Source of the DNA: a virus | Reading direction: 5' to 3' (one strand) | Length of the DNA stretch: 53,030 nt | IMG/VR virus record: IMGVR_UViG_3300025120_000074 | Coordinates: 1 to 53,030 of that record | Part shown: positions 38,614 to 47,227 of the stretch, one piece after another | How the letters are laid out: each line of letters begins with the position of its first letter | Position numbering within the stretch: the stretch's first letter is position 1 | The notes under the pieces: generated by a model | Told to the model about the DNA's origin: nothing | The model's input: only the letters and a program-made list of their open reading frames with translations | The model's database searches: none | Position numbers and translations under genes: made by a program

Positions 38614-41600
38614 TTAGTCACTCCCAATATTTAAAAATCCATCATCGCCAAATATATTTAAACCTTTATTACCAAACAACATCCTTGCAAAGAAGCCAGT
38701 CTTAGCTGCACCCTCTGCAGCATCTGCTTGTTCTCTCACACCCTCTAAACTTTTATCTCCAAGGAGAAGGCGAGTAGACCTTTCAAGAGCACTCTCAGAT
38801 TGAGCAACAGCAAACTGCATAAGGTCTCTTTCTCTCTGCCATATCTGGTCAAGTACTTTATTTGACAACCCATTAACTTGTTTAGCATATTCAAAGTTAG
38901 ACTGATTAGCTGCAGCAGTATTCATTGTAGTAGAATCTTGTCTCCACTTAGCATTAGCCTGTGCTATTACTGCATACTGTTGAGCATTAAACATCTCTCT
39001 CTGGTTTTGTATCTCAGAGTTATACTTAGTCATGGCATTAGCTTCATTAGCATTAAATTGTTTCATTGCATTAGTTTGAGAAGAGTTAAACTGACTAACT
39101 TGTGAAGCCATAGATATCATAAACTGGTCACGTTGATTTTCATTTGTAGCATTAAATTGTGCCATAGCATTTTCTGCTGCTGCATCTGTAAGTATAGAGT
39201 TAGCTAGTGTCTGCTGTTTAAACATCTCCATCTGCTGACTGTTAGCTAAGTTAGTCATGTCCATCTGTAAAAAGTTTTGTGCATTCTGAACTGCAGCCTG
39301 TTGTAAGTTACTAAGGTTAGCCATATCTAAGTTAGCCAGTGATGCAGCTTCAGCCATAACTACAGCCTGACTGTTACTAAGATTAGCTAGGTCTACTGTC
39401 TGTGCCATACGTGCATTCTCTAATGCTATTTGTTGGTCAGCACTAAAGTTCATGTTAGCTATTTCACTAACCTTAGATGCATTGATAACTTTAGCTTGAA
39501 AGTCTTGGTCAAACTCTATCTGTAAAAACTTAGCACGTTGCTCACCCTTAAACAATGCCATCTGTTGTTTGTTACCTGCATCTATCTGGGCTATAGGTAG
39601 TGCAGCTTCCATAGCAGCCTGTATAACTGCCTGACCTGCCATTGATGAAGCACCTAGTCCTCTAGCAGCTAGTATTTGATTTGCTTTACGCATACTTCCT
39701 GCTGCCCATGCAGGTGTATTACCACCCTCAAACTGATCCATAAGAGTTGATAGTTCATCTTGAACAGATGCTGCTGCTATTTCACCTGTACCAAAAGCAT
39801 CGCCTACTTTAGTCTGATCTACTGCACTACCTGATACTAACTCACTACCCTTATACATAATGTTTCCATCAGCATCTTTAATAGTTTCACCCTTATCATC
39901 TTTTAAAGGTTCTCTTGTTTCCTGTAGTGTACGAGTAGGAGCATCCTGTACAGTCTGTGCTTTGTCATCATACGTAAGTTTACCTTCTGCATCTAATACA
40001 GGTGTACCATCAGGATTTAATATAGGTTGACCTAACTGTGCAGCCTGTACATCTGATACACTTGTACCTGCAGCCTGTTGACCTGTTATGGTAGCTGCAT
40101 CAGACAATGCTGTTTGCATTTTAATTTGTTGTTTATAGATTGGCATATCATTACTATCTACAATAGGTTTACCTTCACCATCTGTTGCAGGTATAGGTCT
40201 TCCTCTACCATCTAATACATTTTCCATAACAGGTTTACCATCTTTACCTATGACAGGTTGAGATGTGTACTCACTTGTAGCAGGAGCAAAAGACATTTGG
40301 TTTATATCAGTTTGAGTACCAACAGCAGTAGCAGGATTATATTCAGTTTGTATATTTCTTCCTGTAGGATTACCATCTTTATCATATTCAGGAGTTAAGT
40401 TAGTAGGTAAATTAGCTTGAGTAACTTCTTGAACTTGAGCTATTTGATTTGCATCAACAATAGGAGCGACAGGTAGTGCTTGACCTGTGTTAGCACCCAT
40501 AACTGTACCTGCAGCATTAGGGTCTACATTAGCTACAGGAGCAGCAGCTATAGCACCTGCAGGATTTACAAATGCCTGTGCTTGAGCATCACTCTGTGCC
40601 TGTGCAATTTGTTCAGCGGTAAGATTAGCAGCACCAGTTTGAATAGGTTTGTTTACATTATATCCACCTTCTTGATAACCTTGAACATACATACCTTGTG
40701 CAGCGGTGGCTACAGGAGAATAACCTTGTGGAATAGGTTGTTGTGCTTTACCATCTATAAAAGTAATATACTGTATCATACCTTGTCTATTTTGATATTG
40801 ACGCTGTTCTATTTTACCTGCAAAATCTCCTGTACCTGCAGCCTGTTGTTCAGCTACAGTCTGTGGTTGCATATAAGATTGCTGTGCAAGACCTCTCTGT
40901 GTAAAATCTGCAGCTTGATTTACAAATTGATTTTCATAAGTAGGGATTCCAACTTCTGTTGTACCTATACTATCTGTTACAGGTTCATAGGGTACAGAAG
41001 GTTCAAAAGGAGTAGTGGTAGGAGTATAAGCAGGTACATCAGTACCTGTAACTGTTGGTCCAGTATAAGCAGGTTCTTCTTCTACAACAGGTGTTTCTTC
41101 AATTATTTCAAAAGGAAGTTCTTCTTCTTCTACTACTGAAGGAGATGGAATAAGACTAGCTACATAAACTTCTCCCCTGTCTGTTAATATTTTAGCATCT
41201 TCTTGGTCTATGTCTCCATCATTATCAGCATCTTTCATTGCATCAAGTCGAGCAGAACCTTTTGCATCAGCTATACTTGGTGTTGTTAAAATAAAGTTAT
41301 TTTCTTCAGGTGGTGATCCTACAACACTTGTTCCTGAAACAGGTATAACTCCATCAAATTGAGACAACTCATCTGCAGTAAAATTACCGCTACCATCTGT
41401 ATCAAACATAGTAGCTGTTGCTCTAGGTATCATTGTGTTATCACTAAGTTTAACCCAATTTAAATTCATTAATTGAGCTTCTTTAGCAGGATCATTGGAT
41501 ACATCTATAGTGTAAACTTCTTCTCCACCTGACCAAGAAGTTACACCTAAACCACCTGTATTAAATCCTTTAATTACACCACCTTTATTTGAACCTACTA

Positions 41601-41724
41601 CACCTAATCCAATACCTCCGCTTGCACTAGAGGCTAGAATTTGTCTTATTTGTGCCATACTACTAGGTTTAAAACCAAACTTTGCTTCAACTAATCTTGC
41701 AGCTTCTGGAAATTTCATTGCCAT
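38614..41724 (-). CDS. Large internal virion protein with paired EF-hands
   Basis: This 1036-residue protein has an N-terminal NKGG motif (residues 46-49) and two canonical EF-hand loops: 'DTDGSGNFTADE' (108-119) and 'DADNDGDIDQED' (165-176). Residues about 400-640 hold repeated DxxG-type blocks ('GKDGKPVMEN', 'NPDGTPVLDAEGK', 'DADGNIMYKG'). Residues about 700-950 form a long Ala/Gln/Asn-rich helical tract with 'ANLSNSQ / ANLSNLQ / TNLANSQ' repeats, likely a coiled coil. It probably belongs to the internal core or tail tube. Calcium binding is predicted from the loops only. Confidence 0.65.
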   Translation of the reverse strand: MAMKFPEAARLVEAKFGFKPSSMAQIRQILASSASGGIGLGVVGSNKGGVIKGFNTGGLGVTSWSGGEEVYTIDVSNDPAKEAQLMNLNWVKLSDNTMIPRATATMFDTDGSGNFTADELSQFDGVIPVSGTSVVGSPPEENNFILTTPSIADAKGSARLDAMKDADNDGDIDQEDAKILTDRGEVYVASLIPSPSVVEEEELPFEIIEETPVVEEEPAYTGPTVTGTDVPAYTPTTTPFEPSVPYEPVTDSIGTTEVGIPTYENQFVNQAADFTQRGLAQQSYMQPQTVAEQQAAGTGDFAGKIEQRQYQNRQGMIQYITFIDGKAQQPIPQGYSPVATAAQGMYVQGYQEGGYNVNKPIQTGAANLTAEQIAQAQSDAQAQAFVNPAGAIAAAPVANVDPNAAGTVMGANTGQALPVAPIVDANQIAQVQEVTQANLPTNLTPEYDKDGNPTGRNIQTEYNPATAVGTQTDINQMSFAPATSEYTSQPVIGKDGKPVMENVLDGRGRPIPATDGEGKPIVDSNDMPIYKQQIKMQTALSDAATITGQQAAGTSVSDVQAAQLGQPILNPDGTPVLDAEGKLTYDDKAQTVQDAPTRTLQETREPLKDDKGETIKDADGNIMYKGSELVSGSAVDQTKVGDAFGTGEIAAASVQDELSTLMDQFEGGNTPAWAAGSMRKANQILAARGLGASSMAGQAVIQAAMEAALPIAQIDAGNKQQMALFKGEQRAKFLQIEFDQDFQAKVINASKVSEIANMNFSADQQIALENARMAQTVDLANLSNSQAVVMAEAASLANLDMANLSNLQQAAVQNAQNFLQMDMTNLANSQQMEMFKQQTLANSILTDAAAENAMAQFNATNENQRDQFMISMASQVSQFNSSQTNAMKQFNANEANAMTKYNSEIQNQREMFNAQQYAVIAQANAKWRQDSTTMNTAAANQSNFEYAKQVNGLSNKVLDQIWQRERDLMQFAVAQSESALERSTRLLLGDKSLEGVREQADAAEGAAKTGFFARMLFGNKGLNIFGDDGFLNIGSD

Positions 41725-41729
41725 GTATT

Positions 41730-41960
41730 CTATTCCTTGCTCAATACTCTATCTAATTTATCTTCTACTCTGTGCAGTGCATCAACAACTAACTTCATGT
41801 CATCTCTCATCTCTTTACGAGTAGCGTAGTCTTCTCTTGTCCTGTTGAGTAGTATGTCTACACGTTTAACTTCACTCATAAGACTTCTGAATGTCCAAAA
41901 GGCAGGTGCTATTATAAGCGTTAAGACTACATTCCAAAATATTATTGGGCTTATTTCCAT
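41730..41960 (-). CDS. Small membrane-anchored coiled-coil protein
   Basis: This 76-residue protein has one N-terminal transmembrane helix ('IIFWNVVLTLIIAPAFWTF') and a charged heptad-like tail ('DDMKLVVDALHRVEDKLDRV'). Such proteins are frequent in phage genomes and may act as spanin-like or holin-accessory factors. The next gene also encodes a membrane protein, so the pair could form a second lysis or injection-related set inside the tail operon. Confidence 0.6.
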   Translation of the reverse strand: MEISPIIFWNVVLTLIIAPAFWTFRSLMSEVKRVDILLNRTREDYATRKEMRDDMKLVVDALHRVEDKLDRVLSKE

Positions 41961-41961
41961 A

Positions 41962-42390
41962 CTACTGTATCTCCTGTAAATACTTAGCTAAGAATACCAT
42001 ACCTACTAAACCACCTGCAAATACAAGGACACCAAATGCTATAGACAGTCCATTCATTATCTGATTACGTCTTTTAATTGATGCATACTTAGATTGTATG
42101 TCTCTCTCTGTAGCCTGTGCTCTCATGCGTTTAAATGTAGCTACACCCTTTGACCCTCTAGTTTCCCATATGACCTGCTCCAGTTGCTTCTCCATATCCA
42201 GTGCCTTCTCATAGGCAATGTAGTCAGAGAGTGGGTCATTTTTATTACCAGACTTCTGTGCTTCCTTTGTTCCATCAATGAAATCAAAAACCTTGTTGAG
42301 GTCTTTGCCCATAGCTGAAAGGTCTTTCCCTAAAGCAATACCCTTTTTAAGAGCAGTGAATGAGACTAGGGCTATACTAATAGGGTCTAT
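41962..42390 (-). CDS. C-terminally membrane-anchored protein with probable ATA start
   Basis: The ATG-initiated form (42312) has 116 residues, but the frame stays open for 26 more codons to the upstream gene's stop, encoding 'DPISIALVSFTALKKGIALG', an N-terminus I associate with related phage proteins. Within it the only start-like codon with a ribosome site is ATA at 42390, seven bases after AGGAG. I therefore annotate 142 residues with an ATA start. The C-terminus has one membrane helix ('IAFGVLVFAGGLVGMVFLA'). Function is unknown. Confidence 0.55.
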   Translation of the reverse strand: MDPISIALVSFTALKKGIALGKDLSAMGKDLNKVFDFIDGTKEAQKSGNKNDPLSDYIAYEKALDMEKQLEQVIWETRGSKGVATFKRMRAQATERDIQSKYASIKRRNQIMNGLSIAFGVLVFAGGLVGMVFLAKYLQEIQ

Positions 42391-42402
42391 GGTCTTGCTC
42401 CT

Positions 42403-42645
42403 TTAGTTCGCTATTGCATTTTCTAAAGCTACGTCCTCTGCTTCAGATGTAGTGAGTGAGGATATTAGTTTAGTTGTAGCAAACTGCAGTGCCATCTGTG
42501 CTTGGTCTAGCTCAAACTTCATGGACTCTGTTTTATTCTGTAGGTTGCGTATCTGACGTATGCAGTATGTCTGCTCTTGGTTGAGGTCAGACTCTTTGTA
42601 CTCTTTACCGTCTATGTTTATTACTTTTGATTCTTGTTGTGTCAT
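42403..42645 (-). CDS. DUF6447-like small protein
   Basis: This 80-residue protein starts with 'VINIDGKEYKESDLNQEQ', then a helical part with heptad features ('IRNLQNKTESMKFELDQAQM'). The opening resembles the DUF6447 group of short phage proteins. It lies between tail fibre genes and membrane-protein genes. Role is unknown. Confidence 0.6.
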   Translation of the reverse strand: MTQQESKVINIDGKEYKESDLNQEQTYCIRQIRNLQNKTESMKFELDQAQMALQFATTKLISSLTTSEAEDVALENAIAN

Positions 42646-42659
42646 GTTTGTTTCCTTAT

Positions 42660-42848
42660 TTAATCAGCATCAGCTATGGTTAATGTACCTGCGTCTATCT
42701 TTGCTTGTATATCATCTGGTAAACTATCTTTGTTAGCTCGTAACCAATCTTGAAATATATTATCTATTCCAATGCAAGTTCTTTTATTATCACTGCTAAT
42801 ATATGTAATTTCATCGCTGCTTGTTTTACCTAATACTGAATAGCTCAT
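42660..42848 (-). CDS. Small tail-region protein (62 aa)
   Basis: I start this at the ATG at 42848, which overlaps the stop of the tail fibre gene (ATGA), rather than the longer frame inside it. The protein begins 'MSYSVLGKTSSDEITYISSD' and ends in an acidic stretch. It may be a fibre chaperone or attachment subunit. No family is recognised. Confidence 0.55.
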   Translation of the reverse strand: MSYSVLGKTSSDEITYISSDNKRTCIGIDNIFQDWLRANKDSLPDDIQAKIDAGTLTIADAD

Positions 42849-43936
42849 AGTTCTGCACTCCACGCTAAAAAGGCTGTGCCATTAAGACTTCGACATTCTA
42901 CTGCTTGACCTGTTGTTAATCCTGAGCCAACTGTAAAAACAGTTGAACCACTGTCAATCGTTGCTCTATCAAAACTTGGCACAGCACTGCAAGCTGTACT
43001 TGTAGAAGCATGAGCAATTCTATAATGTGCAGCCGTACCATTTTGTTCTACCGCAGTAGGGTCTGCTCTCATTGTTACAGGGTAGTGTGTTACCCCTACA
43101 GCTACAGTTGCACTACCATTAAAGCCTAAACAAAAGGTATCATTTAAAGCAAGTGGTCCTGTTTTATAATAATACCGTTGGCACTCTTCTAAATCCTGTG
43201 CAAAAGTTTTATGCTCAAAGGGTGTAGCTGACGAACCGACTTCCAGTTGCAACCCAGTCATAAAGAAGGTACGGTTTGTGCTGTCAAAGAAAGATGAGAT
43301 ACCTGCACGCCTAGTTGCATTATCTGACATTGCCCCCCATGCTGTAGAGTTTAAAGTGCCTCCTGTATAAGTTGAACCACTATGAAGTCCTATAATTATA
43401 TTTAAACTAACAGCATTGTCATCATCAAATGCACCAGTAGTATCAGCAGGAAAAATTAATTCTATTCTATTCCAAGACGTAGTTACAGAAAAAAGTTTTG
43501 TTATTTGTCTGGTATTATCTGAATCAAACAATTCACAAGCGTATGTAGCAGAGGCATTACCTTTCACATAAAAACTTACTGCAAATTGTTCTGCATCTGC
43601 TGTGCCTTTTTTAAATCTTTGTAGATTTTGACCTTCTATTCTATGGTCTATAGTTAATTGCTCACTTGCTGCAATAGATGTGTCTGCTGTGGTACAGTCT
43701 AACTTTAAACAATTAGCAAAACCACTTGGACCATCAGCCGTTTGTGTCATTGTAAAACGCCCTGCACTTGTAGCATTAATATTTACTAAAAATCTATCTA
43801 AGGTAAAATACCCATCTGCAGTTCCCAAGCCTGTCACTGACACACTGCGTTGTGCCACATTCATCGCCCCATTTATGACCATGTTACGGTTTGGTGTAGC
43901 AGCACCGTTGTCGGCTAGTTGTCTAGCTTTGCTCAT
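42845..43936 (-). CDS. Tail fibre / receptor-binding protein
   Basis: This 363-residue beta-rich protein begins 'MSKARQLADNGAATPNRNMV' with 'NGAMNVAQRS', a common phage fibre opening. It has a jelly-roll-like centre ('AVSFYVKGNASATYACELFD') and the signature 'LQLEVGSSATPFEHKTFAQD' followed by 'ECQRYYYK', typical of host-recognition domains. It is likely part of the adsorption apparatus. It overlaps the small genes on both sides by 4 bases. Confidence 0.8.
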   Translation of the reverse strand: MSKARQLADNGAATPNRNMVINGAMNVAQRSVSVTGLGTADGYFTLDRFLVNINATSAGRFTMTQTADGPSGFANCLKLDCTTADTSIAASEQLTIDHRIEGQNLQRFKKGTADAEQFAVSFYVKGNASATYACELFDSDNTRQITKLFSVTTSWNRIELIFPADTTGAFDDDNAVSLNIIIGLHSGSTYTGGTLNSTAWGAMSDNATRRAGISSFFDSTNRTFFMTGLQLEVGSSATPFEHKTFAQDLEECQRYYYKTGPLALNDTFCLGFNGSATVAVGVTHYPVTMRADPTAVEQNGTAAHYRIAHASTSTACSAVPSFDRATIDSGSTVFTVGSGLTTGQAVECRSLNGTAFLAWSAEL

Positions 43937-44217
43937 GCGTCATCCCTCGCTTTACGATTTTTGTAATCATCCCTAGCTACTACTAATTTAATAAAGTCAG
44001 CTTGATTGCTAGGTATACTGTCAGTAAAACTGTCATCGTTCATTAGCTTGGTAGTCCACTCCTGTTGCATCCTTGTCCAACAGTTGTTTATTTTACCTGT
44101 GACTGCACCTGCAATCCAAGCATCTAGCCCTGCCATATCTGTATCTGTGTACAGGTCATTCGCTAAGATTTTTTGTTGGTCATCTGTAAGTGTGACCGTG
44201 TAAGTATGATTTGCCAT
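43933..44217 (-). CDS. Tail fibre-associated small protein (94 aa)
   Basis: The protein begins 'MANHTYTVTLTDDQQKILAN' and has helices 'AGLDAWIAGAVTGKINNCWT' and 'QADFIKLVVARDDYKNRKAR'. It lies between two fibre genes and overlaps the downstream one. An assembly or attachment role is suggested by position only. Confidence 0.6.
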   Translation of the reverse strand: MANHTYTVTLTDDQQKILANDLYTDTDMAGLDAWIAGAVTGKINNCWTRMQQEWTTKLMNDDSFTDSIPSNQADFIKLVVARDDYKNRKARDDA

Positions 44218-44255
44218 TTTTAAACTCCTTTATGTTTGCTTATTTCAGCGTTGGC

Positions 44256-45338
44256 TTAACAGGCTAAGAAACCTGAAAAAAATGATTCTATCCCAATATC
44301 CGTCTGTGCTGTACCAGAGGCTTGAACAATACGCACAATAGCTGTATCACCTGCATCCATGTCAGCAAGTGTAGAAATACTCATTGTATATAGAGCATTA
44401 TCTTGTCCAAAATCAGGGTCAAAGTCAAACGTATAACCCCTGTTACTTGTATCTAAACTTAAATGATAACTAGTGCTTGCTGAATCTATATTTTCTAATC
44501 TTACATTTACGTCTAACTGATACTTGCCAGTTATAGGTGCAGTAAAAGTATTAGATGCAAAGTCAGCATTTTGGTCAAATATTTCTGTTCCAAAAACTAC
44601 CACAACAGCAGCATTGACAGCAAAATTTGTTTGGTCTGAAGCAGGTATAGCTTGAAACGCAGGTTGTAGTGGCTTGGTGACTGCACCTGTTGTGTCTATG
44701 TTCATAGCTACTTTATTTGTGGCAGTTACAAACGCAAATTTCTGGTCTGTGAGCAGTGATACTAACCCACTTGCGTGTGCAATTGAAAAAGTCCCAGTTA
44801 TCGCATCAGAAAAACTAGCACTAACCACGCCATGATTATTCCCTGATGCTGTATCAATAGCCCCACGTATTGCTAACGAACCAAAGAAGGCAGGATTATT
44901 CGATTTAATACCAATAGCATCATTCCCACCATCCACAAACAGCATGTTGGCATTGCCATTAGACTCCACTCTAAAGTCTACATCTGCGGAATCCTCGTTA
45001 AACACAGCACCACTTGCAACATTTAAAGTTCCACCTATACTAAAATCACTATTTACGTTTCCATCAAACACACTAAACACATCGTACACTACCACCTCAA
45101 CCACATCATTCGCTGACATAGCTGAGAGAGAACCAATCGTGTTGGCTGTAGTTGTTACATAGTCTGTACCTGCTACAAGCGTTACACCGTTGAGTGACAC
45201 ATCTACGAACTCACCGTCACTGAATATCAGTGTGTTGGAGTTATCGTCTGAGCCAGTTACGGATGTAGCACCTGATGCAACAGTGTAGTAATACCTAGCT
45301 CTTACGGCTTGCGTAGGTGACCTTCCTAAATATGGCAT
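44256..45338 (-). CDS. Tail fibre protein (360 aa)
   Basis: This beta-rich protein opens with 'MPYLGRSPTQAVRARYYYTV', a fibre N-terminus like that of the gene at 45673-46848 (MPYVGREANS). It includes 'FVDVSLNGVTLVAGTDYVTT' and 'DVVEVVVYDVFSVFDG', then a block 'DFRVESNGNANMLFVDGG' shared with the neighbouring fibre, and a C1q/TNF-like C-terminal part ('FTAPITGKYQLDVNVRLENI', 'YHLSLDTSN') that probably binds receptor as a trimer. Confidence 0.8.
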   Translation of the reverse strand: MPYLGRSPTQAVRARYYYTVASGATSVTGSDDNSNTLIFSDGEFVDVSLNGVTLVAGTDYVTTTANTIGSLSAMSANDVVEVVVYDVFSVFDGNVNSDFSIGGTLNVASGAVFNEDSADVDFRVESNGNANMLFVDGGNDAIGIKSNNPAFFGSLAIRGAIDTASGNNHGVVSASFSDAITGTFSIAHASGLVSLLTDQKFAFVTATNKVAMNIDTTGAVTKPLQPAFQAIPASDQTNFAVNAAVVVVFGTEIFDQNADFASNTFTAPITGKYQLDVNVRLENIDSASTSYHLSLDTSNRGYTFDFDPDFGQDNALYTMSISTLADMDAGDTAIVRIVQASGTAQTDIGIESFFSGFLAC

Positions 45339-45349
45339 TTATGTTTCTC

Positions 45350-45658
45350 CTATGCTTCCTGTGCTGCTTTGTAAGCTGTCTTAACTGCATCTGTCCAAGC
45401 TGCATTACAGATGGCTTGTACGCTTGCGTCTTCACCTGAGATGTCTGTAGCTGTGTGCGTCCACTTGTTATCAACTTCACTTTTTGCTGAATTGAATGGA
45501 GTTAAAGCATGACGATGAAAGTTTCTTGTAAGTTCTTTTTTAGAACCATCAGCTTGCTCTTCCAAAATTATAGTCGCTTGCCTGACTTGTATTCCCCAAG
45601 TATTAACGACTTCTATCTTATCGTATTCTGTTGTTTTAGTTATATCACCATTTGCCAT
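45350..45658 (-). CDS. Tail-region protein of unknown function (102 aa)
   Basis: This acidic protein begins 'MANGDITKTTEYDKIEVVNT' and contains 'GIQVRQATIILEEQADGSKK' and 'FHRHALTPFNSAKSEVDNKW'. It lies between two fibre genes. Small proteins in such places often chaperone fibres. No family is recognised. Confidence 0.6.
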   Translation of the reverse strand: MANGDITKTTEYDKIEVVNTWGIQVRQATIILEEQADGSKKELTRNFHRHALTPFNSAKSEVDNKWTHTATDISGEDASVQAICNAAWTDAVKTAYKAAQEA

Positions 45659-45672
45659 TTTTTACTCCTTAA

Positions 45673-46848
45673 TTAATCTGCTGCTATATATGTTATATGG
45701 ACATCATAAACATTTCCTGAAGCACTCACGGAAGCTAGGTGAGTGTAATTTTGACCAGAACCACTACCACCACCGAATGAAATTACATCTGCGGTAGTTG
45801 CATTTACGTTAGGTGAAAAAGCATGATGCTGACTTGATGCACTAAAACCATTAAATTGTCGTATCATCATCGTTCCAGATAAATTATTAGTAGAATTTTT
45901 TACTGTAAAAGGTAATCCAGAAATTTGCCTATTTCCATTCAATGCAGTGGTAATTTCTGTCCACTGAATGAAACCTGATAATTTTACAAGGTTTCCTATT
46001 TTGGTATAGTAACCTACGTTACCTGAACCTGGTGTAGCTACTCCTGCTGTACTAGCAGTAATACGTGGTGTCCAAGTACCTTCTTCATAGTCATGCAACG
46101 TGTTTGCATCTGTGTTACTTGTAGCTCCAAGCACAATGCCCTTACCTGCTGTGGAAAAGAATATGTCACCTGTTTCAACATCAATGTCACCACCAGAAGT
46201 GATTGTTGCTCTTGCAGAACCTGCTGTATAAAATATAAATTTATCAGCACCGTGGTCATATTCAAACGCTCCACGAAACGGTGATGCTGTATTATCAGCA
46301 AATTGTATTCTTCCACCACTATCTGTGCCAGAAGCAATAGTCATTCCATTATTGCCAGAGGTTGTACCAATTACAAGGTTGTCAACAAGAGAGCCATAAT
46401 CAGCAGGATTGTTATTCCCAATGCCAACAGCATCATTACCTGCATCAACAAAAAGCATATTAGCATTGCCGTTACTCTCAACACGGAAGTCTACGTCAGC
46501 AGAACCATCATTAAATACTGTTTCAGACCCACTAAAAAGAACAGAATTATTAATAGAAGGGTTTCCATCGTTGGCAGACAAAACAACTTCTAATTGCCCT
46601 GCCGTAGACGCATCTGCACCATACGCTCTTATTTGACTTTTTGTAGAACTTTCTTGACTTAAAACTATTGAACTTGTTTTATGTGATGCGTTTTGTCCAG
46701 TTGAAACAACAGGTGCAGCAACAGTTGTTGTGCCTGTTACAGTTAAATCACCACCAATCGTAGCGTCATCTGTTACCGTTAAGTCATCGCTAACTGTTAC
46801 ATCTACTACGGTAGTAAATGAGTTAGCTTCTCTTCCTACGTAGGGCAT
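45673..46848 (-). CDS. Tail fibre protein, paralogous to the neighbour (391 aa)
   Basis: The N-terminus 'MPYVGREANSFTTVVDVTVS' is followed by 'DATIGGDLTVTGTTTV' beta repeats, and then the block 'DFRVESNGNANMLFVDAG' with 'NDAVGIGNNNP', shared with the fibre at 44256-45338. The C-terminus ('GNLVKLSGFIQWTEITTALN', 'SFGGGSGSGQNYTHLASVSA') differs and is a phage-fibre receptor domain type. The pair looks like duplicated stems with different tips, giving two host-binding specificities. Confidence 0.8.
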   Translation of the reverse strand: MPYVGREANSFTTVVDVTVSDDLTVTDDATIGGDLTVTGTTTVAAPVVSTGQNASHKTSSIVLSQESSTKSQIRAYGADASTAGQLEVVLSANDGNPSINNSVLFSGSETVFNDGSADVDFRVESNGNANMLFVDAGNDAVGIGNNNPADYGSLVDNLVIGTTSGNNGMTIASGTDSGGRIQFADNTASPFRGAFEYDHGADKFIFYTAGSARATITSGGDIDVETGDIFFSTAGKGIVLGATSNTDANTLHDYEEGTWTPRITASTAGVATPGSGNVGYYTKIGNLVKLSGFIQWTEITTALNGNRQISGLPFTVKNSTNNLSGTMMIRQFNGFSASSQHHAFSPNVNATTADVISFGGGSGSGQNYTHLASVSASGNVYDVHITYIAAD

Positions 46849-46849
46849 A

Positions 46850-47215
46850 TTATGTTATCTCCATAATTGAAAGTGTACCACTCAGTTTATCCGCTACAGA
46901 GCAATCAATCGTAATCTGGTCTGTAGTTTCAAGTACAACTTTATTTCCTGACATTAGTTCTAGTGAGCCACCTACAGGTACAGGTGCATTCTTAATAATC
47001 ACACTTGTTCCATTTGCTGTGTTGTTTGTTACTGCTCTATTAGCTGTATCACTGACTAAGTTTACAGTAGCATTTACAGTTGCAGTATGTATGTTTGTTA
47101 GTATTAAGCCTAGCACAACTGTAGTTGTACCTGACGCTGCAGTATACATTACATACGGTGTTCCTGCACTGGCAGGTTCTGCTGCAAAGTTTACTACCTT
47201 AAAAGTATTAGCCAT
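46850..47215 (-). CDS. Small beta-sandwich tail-region protein (121 aa)
   Basis: This Thr/Val/Ala-rich protein, 'MANTFKVVNFAAEPASAGTP', has strands such as 'TTTVVLGLILTNIHTATVNA' and 'VPVGGSLELMSGNKVVLETT'. It resembles the protein at 14738-15088 in size and strand layout. I infer a jelly-roll-like decoration or fibre-linker role. It sits between two fibre genes. Confidence 0.6.
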   Translation of the reverse strand: MANTFKVVNFAAEPASAGTPYVMYTAASGTTTVVLGLILTNIHTATVNATVNLVSDTANRAVTNNTANGTSVIIKNAPVPVGGSLELMSGNKVVLETTDQITIDCSVADKLSGTLSIMEIT

Positions 47216-47227
47216 TTGTTTCTCCTA

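Noticed and set aside
40480-41139. 219-residue frame on the + strand opposite the EF-hand virion gene
   Set aside because: Ser/Cys/Tyr-rich low-complexity product antisense to a long gene with clear domains; a composition artefact.
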